From positions 57,748,583 through 57,812,582 of the forward strand of contig CM047808.1 in NCBI GenBank assembly GCA_026214975.1: a stretch of DNA of 64,000 nt, written 5' to 3'. The notes below the pieces were generated by a model. That model saw nothing but the letters and a program-made list of their open reading frames with translations, ran no database searches and had not been told where the DNA came from. Of the stretch, positions 34,867-46,919 are shown one piece after another. Within the stretch, counting starts at the first letter, position 1, and each line of letters starts with the position of its first letter. The stretch is from Gentiana macrophylla (lineage: Eukaryota > Streptophyta > Magnoliopsida > Gentianales > Gentianaceae). The translations under genes and the position numbers were made by a program.

Positions 34867-35440
34867 ATGGCCTCTCCACTGAACACTGGGTCAACAAATA
34901 GACAAGCTAAACCAAAGAAAAGGGTAGGGGCGATCATGACCTTTCCCCTAAATATAAATGGGCCAATCTGGAAGCATGCTGAGAAAAATGGTCAAGAGGG
35001 AACTTCTATGGAACTTACTAAGGAGACCCCACAAAGACCTGCCTGTTGACGTCATCGTTGTGGAAGACGATGATTCCGAACCCGAAGAAGACCTTAAAGA
35101 AGACGACCCAAAGGAGGAAGATCCTGAAGGAGAGGAAAATCATGGGGAAGAAAGTAACATGGAGCATGAAGACACGCCAACTCTAGCGTATGTTCCGGAA
35201 CCCCAGCCAAACCTGATGATCGAAGACCATGGCTCTCCGATCTAGGAGGCAACACCATTGGAGATTGTGTATCTCCATAACCCCTTGACAGTCCGGGGTA
35301 GGGAGTACCACTGGGCCAATGGATATGAAAGGCGGGTCTAGGACGAGTGTTTAGCCCTACGAGAGGAGATTCGGGACTTGAAGGTTACACTGTGTGATGC
35401 AAAAAGGAAGATCGAGCACATGAAACAGGGGAACATGTGA
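34867..35440 (+). pseudogene. acidic pre-gag ORF of the Tekay-like element
   Basis: The first 58 codons begin MASPLNTGSTNRQAKPKKR, a short basic stretch. The frame then stops, and the neighbouring frame continues as an extremely acidic segment (VVEDDDSEPEEDLKEDDPKE) that ends in a probable coiled coil (DECLALREEIRDLKVTLCDA) at the TGA at 35440. It also holds an in-frame TAG. A polypyrimidine tract and CAG (34850-34863) just before the start resemble a splice acceptor. Some Del/Tekay elements carry a small extra ORF upstream of gag; its role is unknown. The shift suggests decay. Confidence 0.5.
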
Positions 35441-35592
35441 TGGGCTGGTTCTTTTTGTGATTTTTTTTATCATATAATAAAATTAGGACAATGTTCGTTT
35501 GGCTTGGATGATATTTCTCTTTTTTTTTGGGTATTTAAAACCTTGGCAATTTTAGTTGGTGAAAAGTAATAAAGCTATTTTGTTGAAATGGG

Positions 35593-37423
35593 TGTTAGTA
35601 ATACCATCCGCAGCGTAAACGATTTATGGATCTAGATCTATAAACTACACGTAATAAAATAACTAGATCTATATCTACAAGGGGGTTGTAGATCATACCT
35701 CTTGGATCTCAAAATCCAAGTTGAAGAACCGCAATAGGATGAACGAAGGAAAGCGTGAAGAGCACCACGATCTTCCGTGACGTGTGATCCAAGCAACTCC
35801 CGTGGAAGGAAATTCTCGACTCGAACCCTTCCGATATGCTACCCGGAAAAATCTCCAAGATTTTCCCCTTGACTCCCCTTGGCCGAAATTTTCCTTCTCC
35901 TCTCTAAGAGGTGAAGTCGAAATTTATGTGTGTTGTTTGGCTTGGGAGAACTCTCTTTATATAGAGAGTAAAACTTAAGCCCCAAGGATTTTATAATTAA
36001 TACAAAATCAATTATGATAATCCTATTAAATAAAAGATAATCCCAAAATATTCTAGAACAAATCTAGAATAATCTTTATCTTTATTTCTTACCATAAATA
36101 TTTATCCAATAAATATTTTATGCACATGTCTTATTAATCACAAGAAAACTAATTTCTTGTTGACTAAAAAATACATGAGGGGCTTAAATTCTTCATTATT
36201 GACCTAGTCAATATGATTTTTTCCACACACACTAATTGGGCCAAGATTATGGAAAATGTCTTTTCCACATATTTAATTATTTAGCCCAACTAATTTAATA
36301 GTCCACTAAACAATTAATTCACATATCGCTTTAATAAAGTCCAACAAGAACTAAATTAATATTATTAGGATTCGACGTCCGAGAATAGCTATGCTATATT
36401 GTGAGGCACGTCGGGGACCATGGACTAATAATCGCGCTCCGATAAATCAAATAAATAATTATAGAATAATTATATTCGATAAATCAATCACAGAATATGC
36501 CACCATAATCCCGTGATCGCACTCCTCCGATTATGAGATTATATTTATCTCCTCACGAGAATAATAATAAGCGTCCCATTGATATAATCATTACATATGG
36601 ATTAATCCTCCATAGATCGCTCATTCTAAATCGGGAAGTTACCGTTAACCCTTTTAGAACCTCTTATCCTTATTTACCATTAACCCCCTAGTGATCAATT
36701 AATTCATACAACTCACTGGTGATCAATCAGTGTGATATGAACTCCATGGATCGATCAGTTTCTAGGATTAACAAATAAGGGAACTGTCTATCTACTTCCA
36801 TAAATGGAAGGAATGGATTCCGTATCCGTGATAACACGTACTACTCACTCAATCCAAAGACAATGCCAAGATGGGGTAATTCGCACTACGCACTCGGTGT
36901 AATCCTTAACCGCCAAGTCAAACTTCATAATCGATTCAAGCGCTTGATCGTGATCACCTCAGATTAAGATATATCCATAAATATGATCATCCATTGATTC
37001 GATAAGACTTCTCGATTACGGAATTATATCGTGAACTCTAATCAAATCGGTCCAAATTTCTATACGATATATCTATCATATATAAATGCCCCATTAGGTT
37101 CTCTTAACCGAAAGTCCGGATAAGACAATCACACCAACTGTGTTCTGGGCGCATTAATAGCACGTTAAAGGAGAGACCCGATACTCTCGATTAACTTCAC
37201 TACGGGCTAATTGTATTTTAAGTACATCTTCACTAACTCAATCCTCCCGTATATACCATACAATCGAGTTAAGTGATTACATAAACGATATACTTAGGGT
37301 TTTCAGAAGTGTAAATACTATTGTCACATCGGTGATTATGAGAATAATAAATATGAATAATAACGCCAATTCATTTATTAAATAAAACAATTACAAAATT
37401 GTCTTTCGGCATCACACCTAACA
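35593..37423 (-). repeat. 3' LTR of the copia-type non-coding element
   Basis: 1831 bp, TGTTAGTAATACC to CACACCTAACA on the plus strand, a direct copy of 43183-45025. A TATA-like stretch (minus TATATAAAGAGAG) is at about 35951-35963. Confidence 0.9.
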
Positions 37424-37437
37424 ATCTCCCACTTGCA
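37424..37437 (-). other. polypurine tract of the copia-type element
   Basis: The minus strand reads GCAAGTGGGAGAT directly before the 3' LTR. This is the usual form in plant copia elements. Confidence 0.7.
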
Positions 37438-40400
37438 CGAAAGCATGTGATTAATTGTTTTAGAGCACACCCTATTATTTAAACTACAACAAACTACATC
37501 TCCCACTTGCTCTAAAGCAATGGAGACTCATCCCGTATTCTAGTACCCACAAAACTTATCATAACCATTTCAGATTCCAAAGTACACTCCGAGTATGCCG
37601 TCGTAGGATAGGTCGTTGACTCGGGAGCACCTATATCTCGAATGTCATGGGTCTTAATGATCAACCAAAGTGTCGGCTCGAGACGTTCGTGAGAATCGAA
37701 ACGTTACCGTCCATCTAATCATGTGGTACTTTCCCAATATGCTCTTGAACTCAAGTGATTTCAGAAATCCTTATAAGCTACCCTTCATCGCTTGCACAAT
37801 GATGTGGTATCGGCTTTCCAAATCTGGAATCACTCCCGAATCGAAAGGAAATCCCGAGGCTATATCGCCTCTCTAGCTACTACAAAAGCCGCTAATCACC
37901 CAACTAGTTAAAGTCGAGTTGGCGCTGGCCGGATTCCTCCAGGCAATAGCTTCAACACAAGAGTAAACACCGACCGAGATCGACTTAACGATCATCCTTA
38001 ATCGACACAAAGTCGTAACAGTATTCTCACATATCCAAGTTCACATTTGAATATGCCCGCATATTATTCCTCGCTCTCTCAAGATACTAAAGGACATACT
38101 AAACTTGCTTTCGTTAACCGCCGAATCTAAGATTCGGTCAAAATTGACGCTCAATAACCCGACCATCTCTTACTAGAAAGAGAATCTATCCCATTTCTCT
38201 TGATCCGAAGATTTGAGAGTCATTCCCGAGGCATAGGGTAGAACTTCCTCGTTGAATGTTGCATACACAGATGCATCATCTTAACCAATAAGATGGATGG
38301 GAAACCAAAGGATCGATTCTAATGAATTCGACCGAGTCAAACTCTAAAGAATGTTGTCCAAAACTCACAGGTAGAATTGTGGTATTGTCGATTCTCGACT
38401 TCGATAACACACCCATGTTGATTCCAACTCGTGCAAGTGTTAGCCTTCACAAACACTAATTTATATATTCACTCATCAGACTAAAATTGATATCCAATAC
38501 AAAAGACTTATCAATATTCTCGTCAAATCCACATATTGTAGAAATATATGACTTCCAATGACCGAGAGGTTTGCTTTTTATCCACAAAAGGACATAAGCC
38601 TTGATAGTCATCCCGCCGTAAGTTCATAAGTCAATACCCTTCTGCTTCGAATGAATCCAGCACTCCGCTTGTTTGGCAAGAAAGTCTCGTGGAATCACCC
38701 CTATTTTCCGCTTTTGAACGAAATCATGCAATACCGAACTCATTCTACTCTTTCCATGTAGATCCAATTACTCCCACTGGGCCTGAGACACTCGTGGTTC
38801 TACAAGAGTATGAATGACTCTGAGTACCAAACTCCATTCACAGTGGTTATGGCTTGTAAACCAACCTCTATTATCGTAATCCTATAACGCTTCACAAAAG
38901 AGCCATAGTCATCGATCGATCCTTAGACTACAAAGTCTCCAGAACCCGTAAACGGGTAATGGATAAACCATACTCCCACTACATTCGGGTGGATCAAATT
39001 CTGATCTAGTTTAGTAGTATTTAGTGTTATCACCAACAACCGATGTTGGATGTGGTCTCGATTTTAATCGCTTAGTAACTACCTTGAGTAAACGTATTTC
39101 AAGGTTTAAGGTTTTACTGCTCATAGACTCTATCGTAAAAGGACGCAATAAGATAATCGCCCTTCCCGATTTCAAGAATCTTATAACAAACCTTTTCTCA
39201 ATGCTACAAGATATAGAACGATTGGTCATCGACCAAACGTGGTCGCGAAATTTCCGGACCTACCTTCAAGCACCGTGGTGCTAATGCGATATTTACGGAA
39301 GTGGGGTGAACCGAGTCCACACCTTATCCGTAAATGCCAAAGCATATTCTAGGTAGACTTCTCGGTCTTACATTTCACCGTAAAACCGTTATTTCACTTC
39401 CAATATCTTTATTGAGTTAAGCGTTGTATTGTAGCACGCCTAAAAAAACTATATAAGGCAATTTAACGGTTTCTCACTTAGTGAAAACATTTCACTATGA
39501 GGCAGGCCGAGCATCACCCCTAGGACTATGTGATGGCCCATTTCTCGAGTATAGAATACTCTATCTCTGCTGAAAACAGAGAAACCTCAAAATATTTTTG
39601 ATAAACTTACCGGAGTGTTTGAATAGTTATCGGACAAGAAGTCACTACTGGAAGCTCCTACTAGCTTGTATCTTTCATCGACTCAAGCGTCGCCATAAAC
39701 AAGCTATGTTACTTCTTTATAACCATTATCCTTTCCCGATTGAAAGGAAACTTAGTCATTGAACCTTTGAGACAATATAACCAGATCGAGAAAGGAATCA
39801 CCCCGAGCCGCCTTCGTGTCTTGTCTTTTAGGACTATGCACTAACTATGGAATATGAAGAAGCGTTTATCTAAATATAGAAACCAATTGCTTTTAATGGT
39901 TCTTTAAGATGTGTTTTATATACATATTTCAAAGATTGTAAGTGGTTTTGACTTTATCAAACAAAAGTCCGAGTCTTGGATTCAGTACTACAAATGGTAT
40001 ATTCACTTTCTATACGACAAACAAATTATCGAATAGAAGGTAAATCCATTCGCTCCAACGAATCTTAAACAGAAAAATAAATCTTCATGATATCCAAGGA
40101 TTGAATCCGAGATTCATTTCCTCATATCACTCCCACTATTCTAGCTAAAATTAATCGCCCGTTGTTTACTCTTTTTTAATCGTTAAATGCATCGCTTTGC
40201 TTTGTTCTTCCAAAGAACTTAGCTCAAGAAAATCGCCAAGGATTCATAGGTTGGTGATCCAAATCACTATCCTTATCCTATGATTTTCATTTATTAATTT
40301 TCGGTTTAGCCTTAAAATCAACTCGCTTTTAGATGACTAACACTCTTAGACATACTCTCCCATTCTTGACTTTCCGTAAATGGAAACAGCTTTTGAACTA

Positions 40401-40500
40401 GCAATTCGTGTGAGTAGACACTACTCTTGAACCGTGGGATGTCTATTTCGAGTGTTACTTGTCGGGACTTCTCGGATTTTCTAATATACTAGAAAAATAA

Positions 40501-40920
40501 CAAATCATAACATTAAAGCTCCCACTAGTTTATCGGTTCCAAATACCGCCTAACCAAAGAATGCTTTATTTTTATGATTTTCCAATTTTTCAATTTGAAA
40601 ATCTCTCGTAAACACTTACACACGCTTCTAATGTTTCCGAAAAAAATACAAATCATAAAACTCCCACTAGTTCATCGATTCCAAATATCGCCTAACTAGC
40701 AACATTTCATGACTTTCCGGTTTTTTTCAATTAGAACGGTTATGTGTGTAGTCAGTTACACTTTTCTAATGTTCTAGAAAAACAACAAATCATAAAGCTC
40801 CCACTAGTTCATCAATTCCAAATATCGTCCAACTAGTAACACTTCATGATTTTCCAATTTTTCAATTAGAAAATTACTCGTGTAATTACTACATACTCAA
40901 AATTCACTAGAAGAATTTCA
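40501..40920. repeat. three imperfect tandem repeats of about 140 bp
   Basis: Units start at about 40501, 40649 and 40786 with CAAATCATAA, then CTCCCACTAGTT(T/C)ATC and TTCCAAATA(C/T)CG. Each ends in a TTTTCAATT-rich stretch. The C-rich phrase TCCCACTAG resembles the plus-strand complement of the element's purine tract. Confidence 0.75.
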
Positions 40921-42526
40921 AGTCCGAAATCACCTTTGATCAAACTAAGTTTGTCTTCCGCTTGACACGAATGACACTAGTGACATACCTATATGTTACT
41001 CGTGTTTTTAAAAGGCTTAAGAGAAAATATCTCTTTCAAAAAATAATTGCATTATCGATTAACTAGTTCAACGCCCTAGTTACTTTCCACTTTTTAACAA
41101 AGTCATTACTAGTCAATTAAATTTTAAGCAATTTAGTAAGGGATATAATGTCAGAAATAAAATGACATGTATTAATTCAAGTTTAACACTACTATATTTT
41201 ATTTTAGGAATTGTAAACTAAAATTAAGTCTACTCTACCATTCCAAGGTTTTAACCTCGCATCTCAAAGCCGCGCTAGGGTAGGTCAAAGAGATGACGGT
41301 TAAATCGAGACAATCTCATCAATGAATAACTTGTGAGAATCGGACATCCCACGAGAATCGAACATCCCTTTATTCATTGACTACCTTCCTTTTCAAATTA
41401 GATATTTCCAAAAATACCCATGATGAGTGTGACCTACTATATCGGATCTCTTAGGTACGCCCGAGTATGCCGTCTTGGATAGGTCGACCCGACGAGTACC
41501 CGTAAATCCTATCCTTTCGGAGACCAAGCCATGAATGTTGATAGGCGAAACACCATCCTGTGGGGACGAAATCAAAGCGCCGAGGCGCCACCCTTCTCTC
41601 ACTTACTTGTATCTATAGTAGGCCGTGGGGTTGTTGCCGCCCCGCTCCCACTCAATATTTTGGAAGTGGTGGTAGGTTAACTAACCACGCCTTTTGATGT
41701 TAACATAAAAGCACATCAAATCAAGGATTCGAATGGTGTCGGTAACGTAGGCAAGCCTACCCGCCCTATTCGTTGGAACATATGTGATACCGGACGGTCG
41801 GGTCAAGTCGGCCCCATTGAGATAAGAAGGAATCACCCTCTCGCTCTCCGGTGTAGCTTAGTCTTGCCGGACCCCGTGCATACATCACACTAGAGGGTTA
41901 AGTCGGTCGAGCGGCTCGCTTGACCACCCAACCTATAAAGCGAACCGCTTTTATCCAAGATTTATTGTTCTTTTACCATCATTCAATCTCGTAGACACTA
42001 CGAATTGAAAACGTGATCTCGCTTTCAGCCTTTAAGGCGGTTCACCGAGAACACACACCGAAAGGCTAACGATTTCATAACCCGCCCCTCGGATCTTTAA
42101 TTAGTTACTAAATTTATTAATTACCACGTATTAATTAAATTTCAACTAATTACACGAGTTTGTATACATGCCTATTTTAATTACCAAAATTAAAATTCTA
42201 CATGTATGCATGGAGTGGATTTATGATATGATGCGACGCCATGGCAATTCGGTTTTATATCTATTTTATGATCAAACACATAAAAATAAATTATGGAAAA
42301 TTTAAACACCGAGATGGATTGTTGGTACTTCACTAACCTATTTTCTAAGGAAAAGTAAAATTAAAACTTAGTCTTCAAATCTCGATCTTCGATCTTGATC
42401 TTGAAACTTCCGGATCTCAAAACTTTCGATCTTAACACGAACCACGAACGATTTATGAGAGGAGCCAGTAATATACCAATATATTAAAATATATCTATAT
42501 TATCAATTGTTTTATAAAAAACTTCC

Positions 42527-42652
42527 TTTTTTTTTTTTTTTTTTTTTTTTTTTTCATAATACACGGCAGCTTAAATTTTTTTTTTTTTTTACCTGTAGGC
42601 CTTGCGGCCAACATAAAAGCATTAGGTTAAAAAAAAATTGCTGCCACAATCT

Positions 42653-42693
<41 letters not shown>
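42527..42693. repeat. poly-T rich stretch
   Basis: Three T runs (28, about 16 and 39 bases) separated by mixed sequence. On the element's own minus strand these are poly-A tracts in the leader. Confidence 0.9.
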
Positions 42694-43163
42694 CATTGAC
42701 CTAATGTAAAAACAAAACAGGTTGTTGCATCTAAAATCTCAAAATTTGTGCCGCATACAACAAAATTTTGCCGCCGGTAAAAATAAATTAATTAAACAAT
42801 TCGCCTCCTCCCGCTTTACCTTATCATGATCTTCAACATCACGATCTTCAACACATCATCTTCGCTGCCTCGAACCCTGATCAAAAATAAAAACAAAAGG
42901 TACTACCTTTACAATTTTTTTTTTTTTACATGACATTAAATAAATTACACATCCTATGCTTCAATTGATGCTTAATCAAAAGAGCTACAAAATAGATCTA
43001 CTTGCAAACAGTACTAACCCCAATCCATCTCTTCAAGCCACAACAATCGCAACATAAAAAAATAATCATGCATTCGGCCCTTTTTTAAAAAAATTGGGAC
43101 AAAAATCTACATGTTTTACTACTCCTGATCTAATATTTTATGCGTATAAATATAGATCACCAT

Positions 43164-43179
43164 GGCGACCGATACCAAT
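43164..43179 (-). other. primer-binding site of the copia-type element
   Basis: The minus strand reads TTGGTATCGGTCGCC, which shares TGGTATC with the standard initiator-Met site and then diverges. It lies next to the 5' LTR. Confidence 0.5.
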
Positions 43180-43182
43180 CAT

Positions 43183-45025
43183 TAGTAATACCATCCGCAG
43201 CCGAAACGATTTATGGATCTAGATCTATAAACTACACGTAATAAAATAACTAGATCTATATCTACAAGAGGGTTGTAGATCATACCTCTTGGATCTCAAA
43301 ATCCAAGTTGAAGAACCGCAATAGGATGAACGAAGGAAAGCGTGAAGAGCACCACGATCTTCCGTGACGTGTGATCCAAGCAACTCCCGTGGAAGGAAAT
43401 TCTCGACTCGAACCCTTCCGAGATATGCTACCCGGAAAAATCTCCAAGATTTTCCCTTGACTCCCTTGGTCGAAATTTTCCTTCTCCTCTCTAAGAGGTG
43501 AAGTCGAAATTTATGTGTGTTGTTTGGCTTTATAAACTCTCTTTATATAGGAGAGTAAAAACTTAAGCCCCAAGGATTTTATAATTAATACAAAATCAAT
43601 TATGATAATCCTATTAAATAAAAGATAATCCCAAAATATTCTAGAACAAATCTAGAATAATCTTTATCTTTATTTCTTACCATAAATATTTATCCAATAA
43701 ATATTTTATCATTACATGCCTTATTAATCACAAGAAAACTAATTTCTTGTTGACTAAAATACATGAGGGGCTTAAATTCTTCATTATTGACCTAGTCAAT
43801 ATGATTTTTCCACACACACTAATTGGTAAGATTATGAAAAATGTCTTTTCCACATATTTAATTATTTAGCCCAACTAATTTAATAAATCCACTAAACAAT
43901 TAATTCACATATCGCTTTAATAAAGTCCAACAAGAACTAAATTAATATTATTAGGATTCGACGTCCGAGAATAGCTATGCTATATTAGAGAAGCACGTCG
44001 GGGACCATGGACTAATAATCACCGGCTCCGATAAATCAAATAAATAATTATAGAATAATTATATTCGATAAATCAATCACAGAATATGCCACCATAATCC
44101 CGTGATCGCACTCCTCCGACATGAGATTATATTTATCTCCTCACGAGAATAATAATAAGCGTCCATTGATATAATCATTACATATGGATTAATCCTCCAT
44201 AGATCGCTCATTCTAAATCGGGAAGTTACCGTTAACCCTTTTAGAACCTCTTATCCTTATTTACCATTAACCCCTAGTGATCAATTAATTCATACAACTC
44301 ACCGGGTGATCAATCAAAGTGTGATATGAACTCCATGGATCGATCGCTTTCAGGATTAACAAATAAGTGGAATCTGTTTATCTACTTCCATAAATGGAAG
44401 GAATGGATTCCGTGATTCTGTGATAACACGTACTACTCACTCAATCCAAAGACAATGCCAAGATGGGGTAATTCGCACCACGGCACTCGGTGTAATCCTT
44501 AACCGCCAAGTCAAACTTCATACCGATTCAAGATTCAGCTTGATCGTGATCACCTCGTGATTAAGATATATCCATAAATATGATCATCCATTGATTCGAT
44601 AAGACTTCTCGATTACGGAATTATATCGTGAACTCTAATCAAATCGGTCCAAATTTCTATACGATATATCTATCATATATAAATGCCCCATTAGGTTCTC
44701 TTAACCGAAAGTCCGGATAAGACAATCACACCAATCGTGTTCTCGGCGCATTAATAGCACGTTAAAGGAGAGACCCGATACTTTCGATTAACTTCACTAC
44801 GGGCTAATTGTATTTTAAGTACATCTTCACTAACTCAATCCTCCCATGTATATACCATACAATCGAGTTAAGTGATTACATAAACGATATACTTAGGGTT
44901 TTCTCAGAGTGTAAATACTATTGTCACATCGGTGATTATGAGAATAATAAATATGAATAATAACGTCAATTCATTTATTAAATAAAACAATTACAAAAAT
45001 TGTCTTTCGGGCATCACACCTAACA
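43183..45025 (-). repeat. 5' LTR of the copia-type non-coding element
   Basis: About 1843 bp. It matches the left copy closely but with numerous 1-4-base insertions or deletions. Its inner end is altered (TCATTAGTAA where the other copy has TGTTAGTAA). A TATA-like stretch occurs on the minus strand near 43535-43548. Confidence 0.88.
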
Positions 45026-45138
45026 ATGGGATGTGAAAGCAAGGTTAATCCAGAATAGGCTGGAAAGTGTTAGCTGGCAATTTTTTTTATTTGAATTGAT
45101 TGTGGGTCCGAAAGATATTAAACATTAATTCCTTGCAG

Positions 45139-45770
45139 ATGGTACGACGCGTTTCACAGGTCAACTATCGCAACATGATTCAGGGCAGCGGCTCTCAAGA
45201 AGAAGGGAACTTGAACGAGAATGAGCCCATTAGGGGTTTGGGCCAAGAAGGAGACCTAAACCTAAACAACGAGCAAACACACGACGAACAACCCCAAGGC
45301 AACATCAATCGCCAGAACATACCAGGGTAAACCCGACCTTAGTCGCCATCCTAGGACAATTGAGTGCTCAGAGCCTTGTTGGTCAATGAGCATAATGGGC
45401 CTAATGTGCAAAACCATCAAATGGGAAATGAAAGTGGTCAGGTCAATCAAGATGAGGACAGGCAACTCGAACGCTTTCTGAAGTTTGGTCCCCCAAATTT
45501 TTTCGATATTCCAGACCAACTGATCAAGCGGAGAGATGGTTAGAAAGGATGGAGGACATTTTTGCGCCTTGGATATGCAGATCAACATAAAGATACGCTT
45601 GCGACATTCAAATTCGGGATGATGCTAGGGATGCGGCGAGTATCGGAAGGCGGTGGGAAGGATCGAATCGGCCAATGACATGGAATGCTTTCATAGAAGA
45701 GTTTTACAACCGCTTCATACCCACTTGGGTGAAATCAACCACTTCAAAACAAACAAGACATGGTTAGTCA
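45139..45770 (+). pseudogene. gag fragment of the Tekay-like element
   Basis: The ATG at 45139 follows a CTTGCAG acceptor-like sequence directly. The first 63 codons (MVRRVSQVNYRNMIQGSG and on) are Gln/Asn-rich, then a stop follows. Further on, parts of the retrotrans-gag domain appear in alternating frames: LERFLKFGPPNFFDIPD, AERWLERMEDIF, LGYADQHKDTLATFKFG and MTWNAFIEEFYNRFIPTWVK. Several frameshifts make it a pseudogene. Similarity stops near 45770, where the element is truncated. Confidence 0.68.
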
Positions 45771-46919
45771 AAATGCAAAATACTACAAAGTATAAGGCAC
45801 AAAGCGTAAATCGCGAAGCCTTATAGATAACCCATTCCTCATTGCTAAGAGGAACATAAGGGTCGGACCGCATCGTCTAGCGAGCGGCAACGAATCGCTC
45901 ATCATACAAACTCCTCCACCTTCACAGAGTATCCCGATTCATGAATCCCTTTATTAAATCATCGTTAATCTGCGGAGCGATCATCACTGTGAAGCTCCCC
46001 GAGTTCCACCGGCTCACCGTGCGGATAATCTTGATGCCGCGCATGAAGAAGAACCGTTCTTTCCACTATTTGTGTGACGTTTTTCCTTGGGAATAATGGG
46101 GCACATTGCTTGAATGCCCGATTCGCAAGAGAAATAGTACCATCCTGGATGGTCCCGCACACTCTTACAAAGGGTAAATGTATCTAAACACCCGCATCGA
46201 GAACTTGATGCCGAGTAATCGACATGAGATGGAAAACCCAATGACTTCCATAATACCATTGAGGGCTATCTCGGGAAATCCTTTAGCTCATAATCACGGA
46301 ACACAAAGAAGAAGAGGCGGGTAGAAAGGAAGCCTATCAACTTCTAAGTGCTCTCGTGAATAGTAAAGAATCCTTCCCGGCGGTTCGTGAGTAAAGTTTT
46401 GAGGGTCGGGAAGGAGCCTAGTGCATATCTCTCTCTCAGATATCCCATATATCTCACACATCTCATCCAAATCTTCCGAGATAGGATAGATTGGATGCCA
46501 TCGCTACTTGCATTACTCCGCTCGCCACCATTTTCTTTTTTAGTTACGGTGAAAGCTCAAGTGAAATCACCTACGGACTCAATAATAGAATTACAGAGAA
46601 AAAAGAAAGAGTGGTTTATTTGTGAGGAATCGTGAGATAGATAGGTTGAGGAAGAGAAAAGCAATCAACGGCCGGTCTCGATTTCTTATTTAATGACAAC
46701 GGTCATGGGAAATGATTGATATGATCGTGTTATAACCCCCAACACGTCCTCGAAACCCCTCCTAATTCAAATGAGTAGGGAATGACACCTCGAATATCGT
46801 GACAAGTTGAAAGCGTCATAACAGCGTCCCCCTCGCCATCCGCAAGTTCACAAACCTCTGCATCTGGATGACCGCGCCGAGCCGCCACCTTAACAGATCT
46901 GAACTGACCTCAAGAGATC
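45771..46919. other. unassigned region, probably degraded repeat DNA
   Basis: Open frames of 65-82 codons exist on both strands but none is convincing. The minus frame at 46014-46259 has a Cys-containing stretch (SRCGCLDTFTLCKSVRDHPG and on) that could be a decayed zinc-binding motif. I assign no function. Confidence 0.4.

Larger units (their letters stand above)
37438..43163. other. non-coding interior of the copia-type element
   Basis: Apart from a few short chance frames there is no protein code. The phrase CCGAGTATGCCGTC, then a GGATAGGTCG motif, occurs at about 37586 and again at about 41461, an internal duplication. A GC-richer block lies at 41400-42080. A region of three tandem repeats is at 40501-40920. 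Long T runs are at 42527-42554 and 42655-42693. Confidence 0.6.
35593..45025 (-). mobile_element. large non-coding copia-type LTR retrotransposon nested in the Tekay-like element
   Basis: Two direct copies of about 1.83 kb (35593-37423 and 43183-45025) bound a 5.8-kb interior. The element is flanked by the 5-bp duplication ATGGG (35588-35592 and 45026-45030). The plus-strand ends are TGTTAGTAATACC and CACACCTAACA. A purine tract (minus GCAAGTGGGAGAT) borders the left LTR and an initiator-Met-like primer site borders the right, so it reads on the minus strand. No gag or pol motifs were found on either strand. It is therefore non-autonomous, despite a full 9.4-kb length. Confidence 0.88.
29607..45770 (+). 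mobile_element. Ty3/gypsy retrotransposon, Tekay/Del-like, 5' part with two nested insertions
   Basis: The 5' LTR starts TGTAACACCCC, a hallmark of Tekay/Del LTRs, and ends CCTATTACA at 34700. A primer site TGGTATCAGA follows 2 bases later. Next come an acidic pre-gag ORF (34867-35440) and a gag fragment (45139-45770), separated by a 9.4-kb copia-type element. A foldback element sits inside the LTR. No pol or 3' LTR was found, so the element is truncated. Confidence 0.75.

Noticed and set aside
40501..40920. CRISPR-like spaced repeats
   Set aside because: Three imperfect units of about 140 bp in a plant retroelement. Repeat and spacer lengths do not fit CRISPR.
42507..42704. 65-codon Phe-rich frame
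   Set aside because: Translation of long T tracts in a non-coding retroelement interior.
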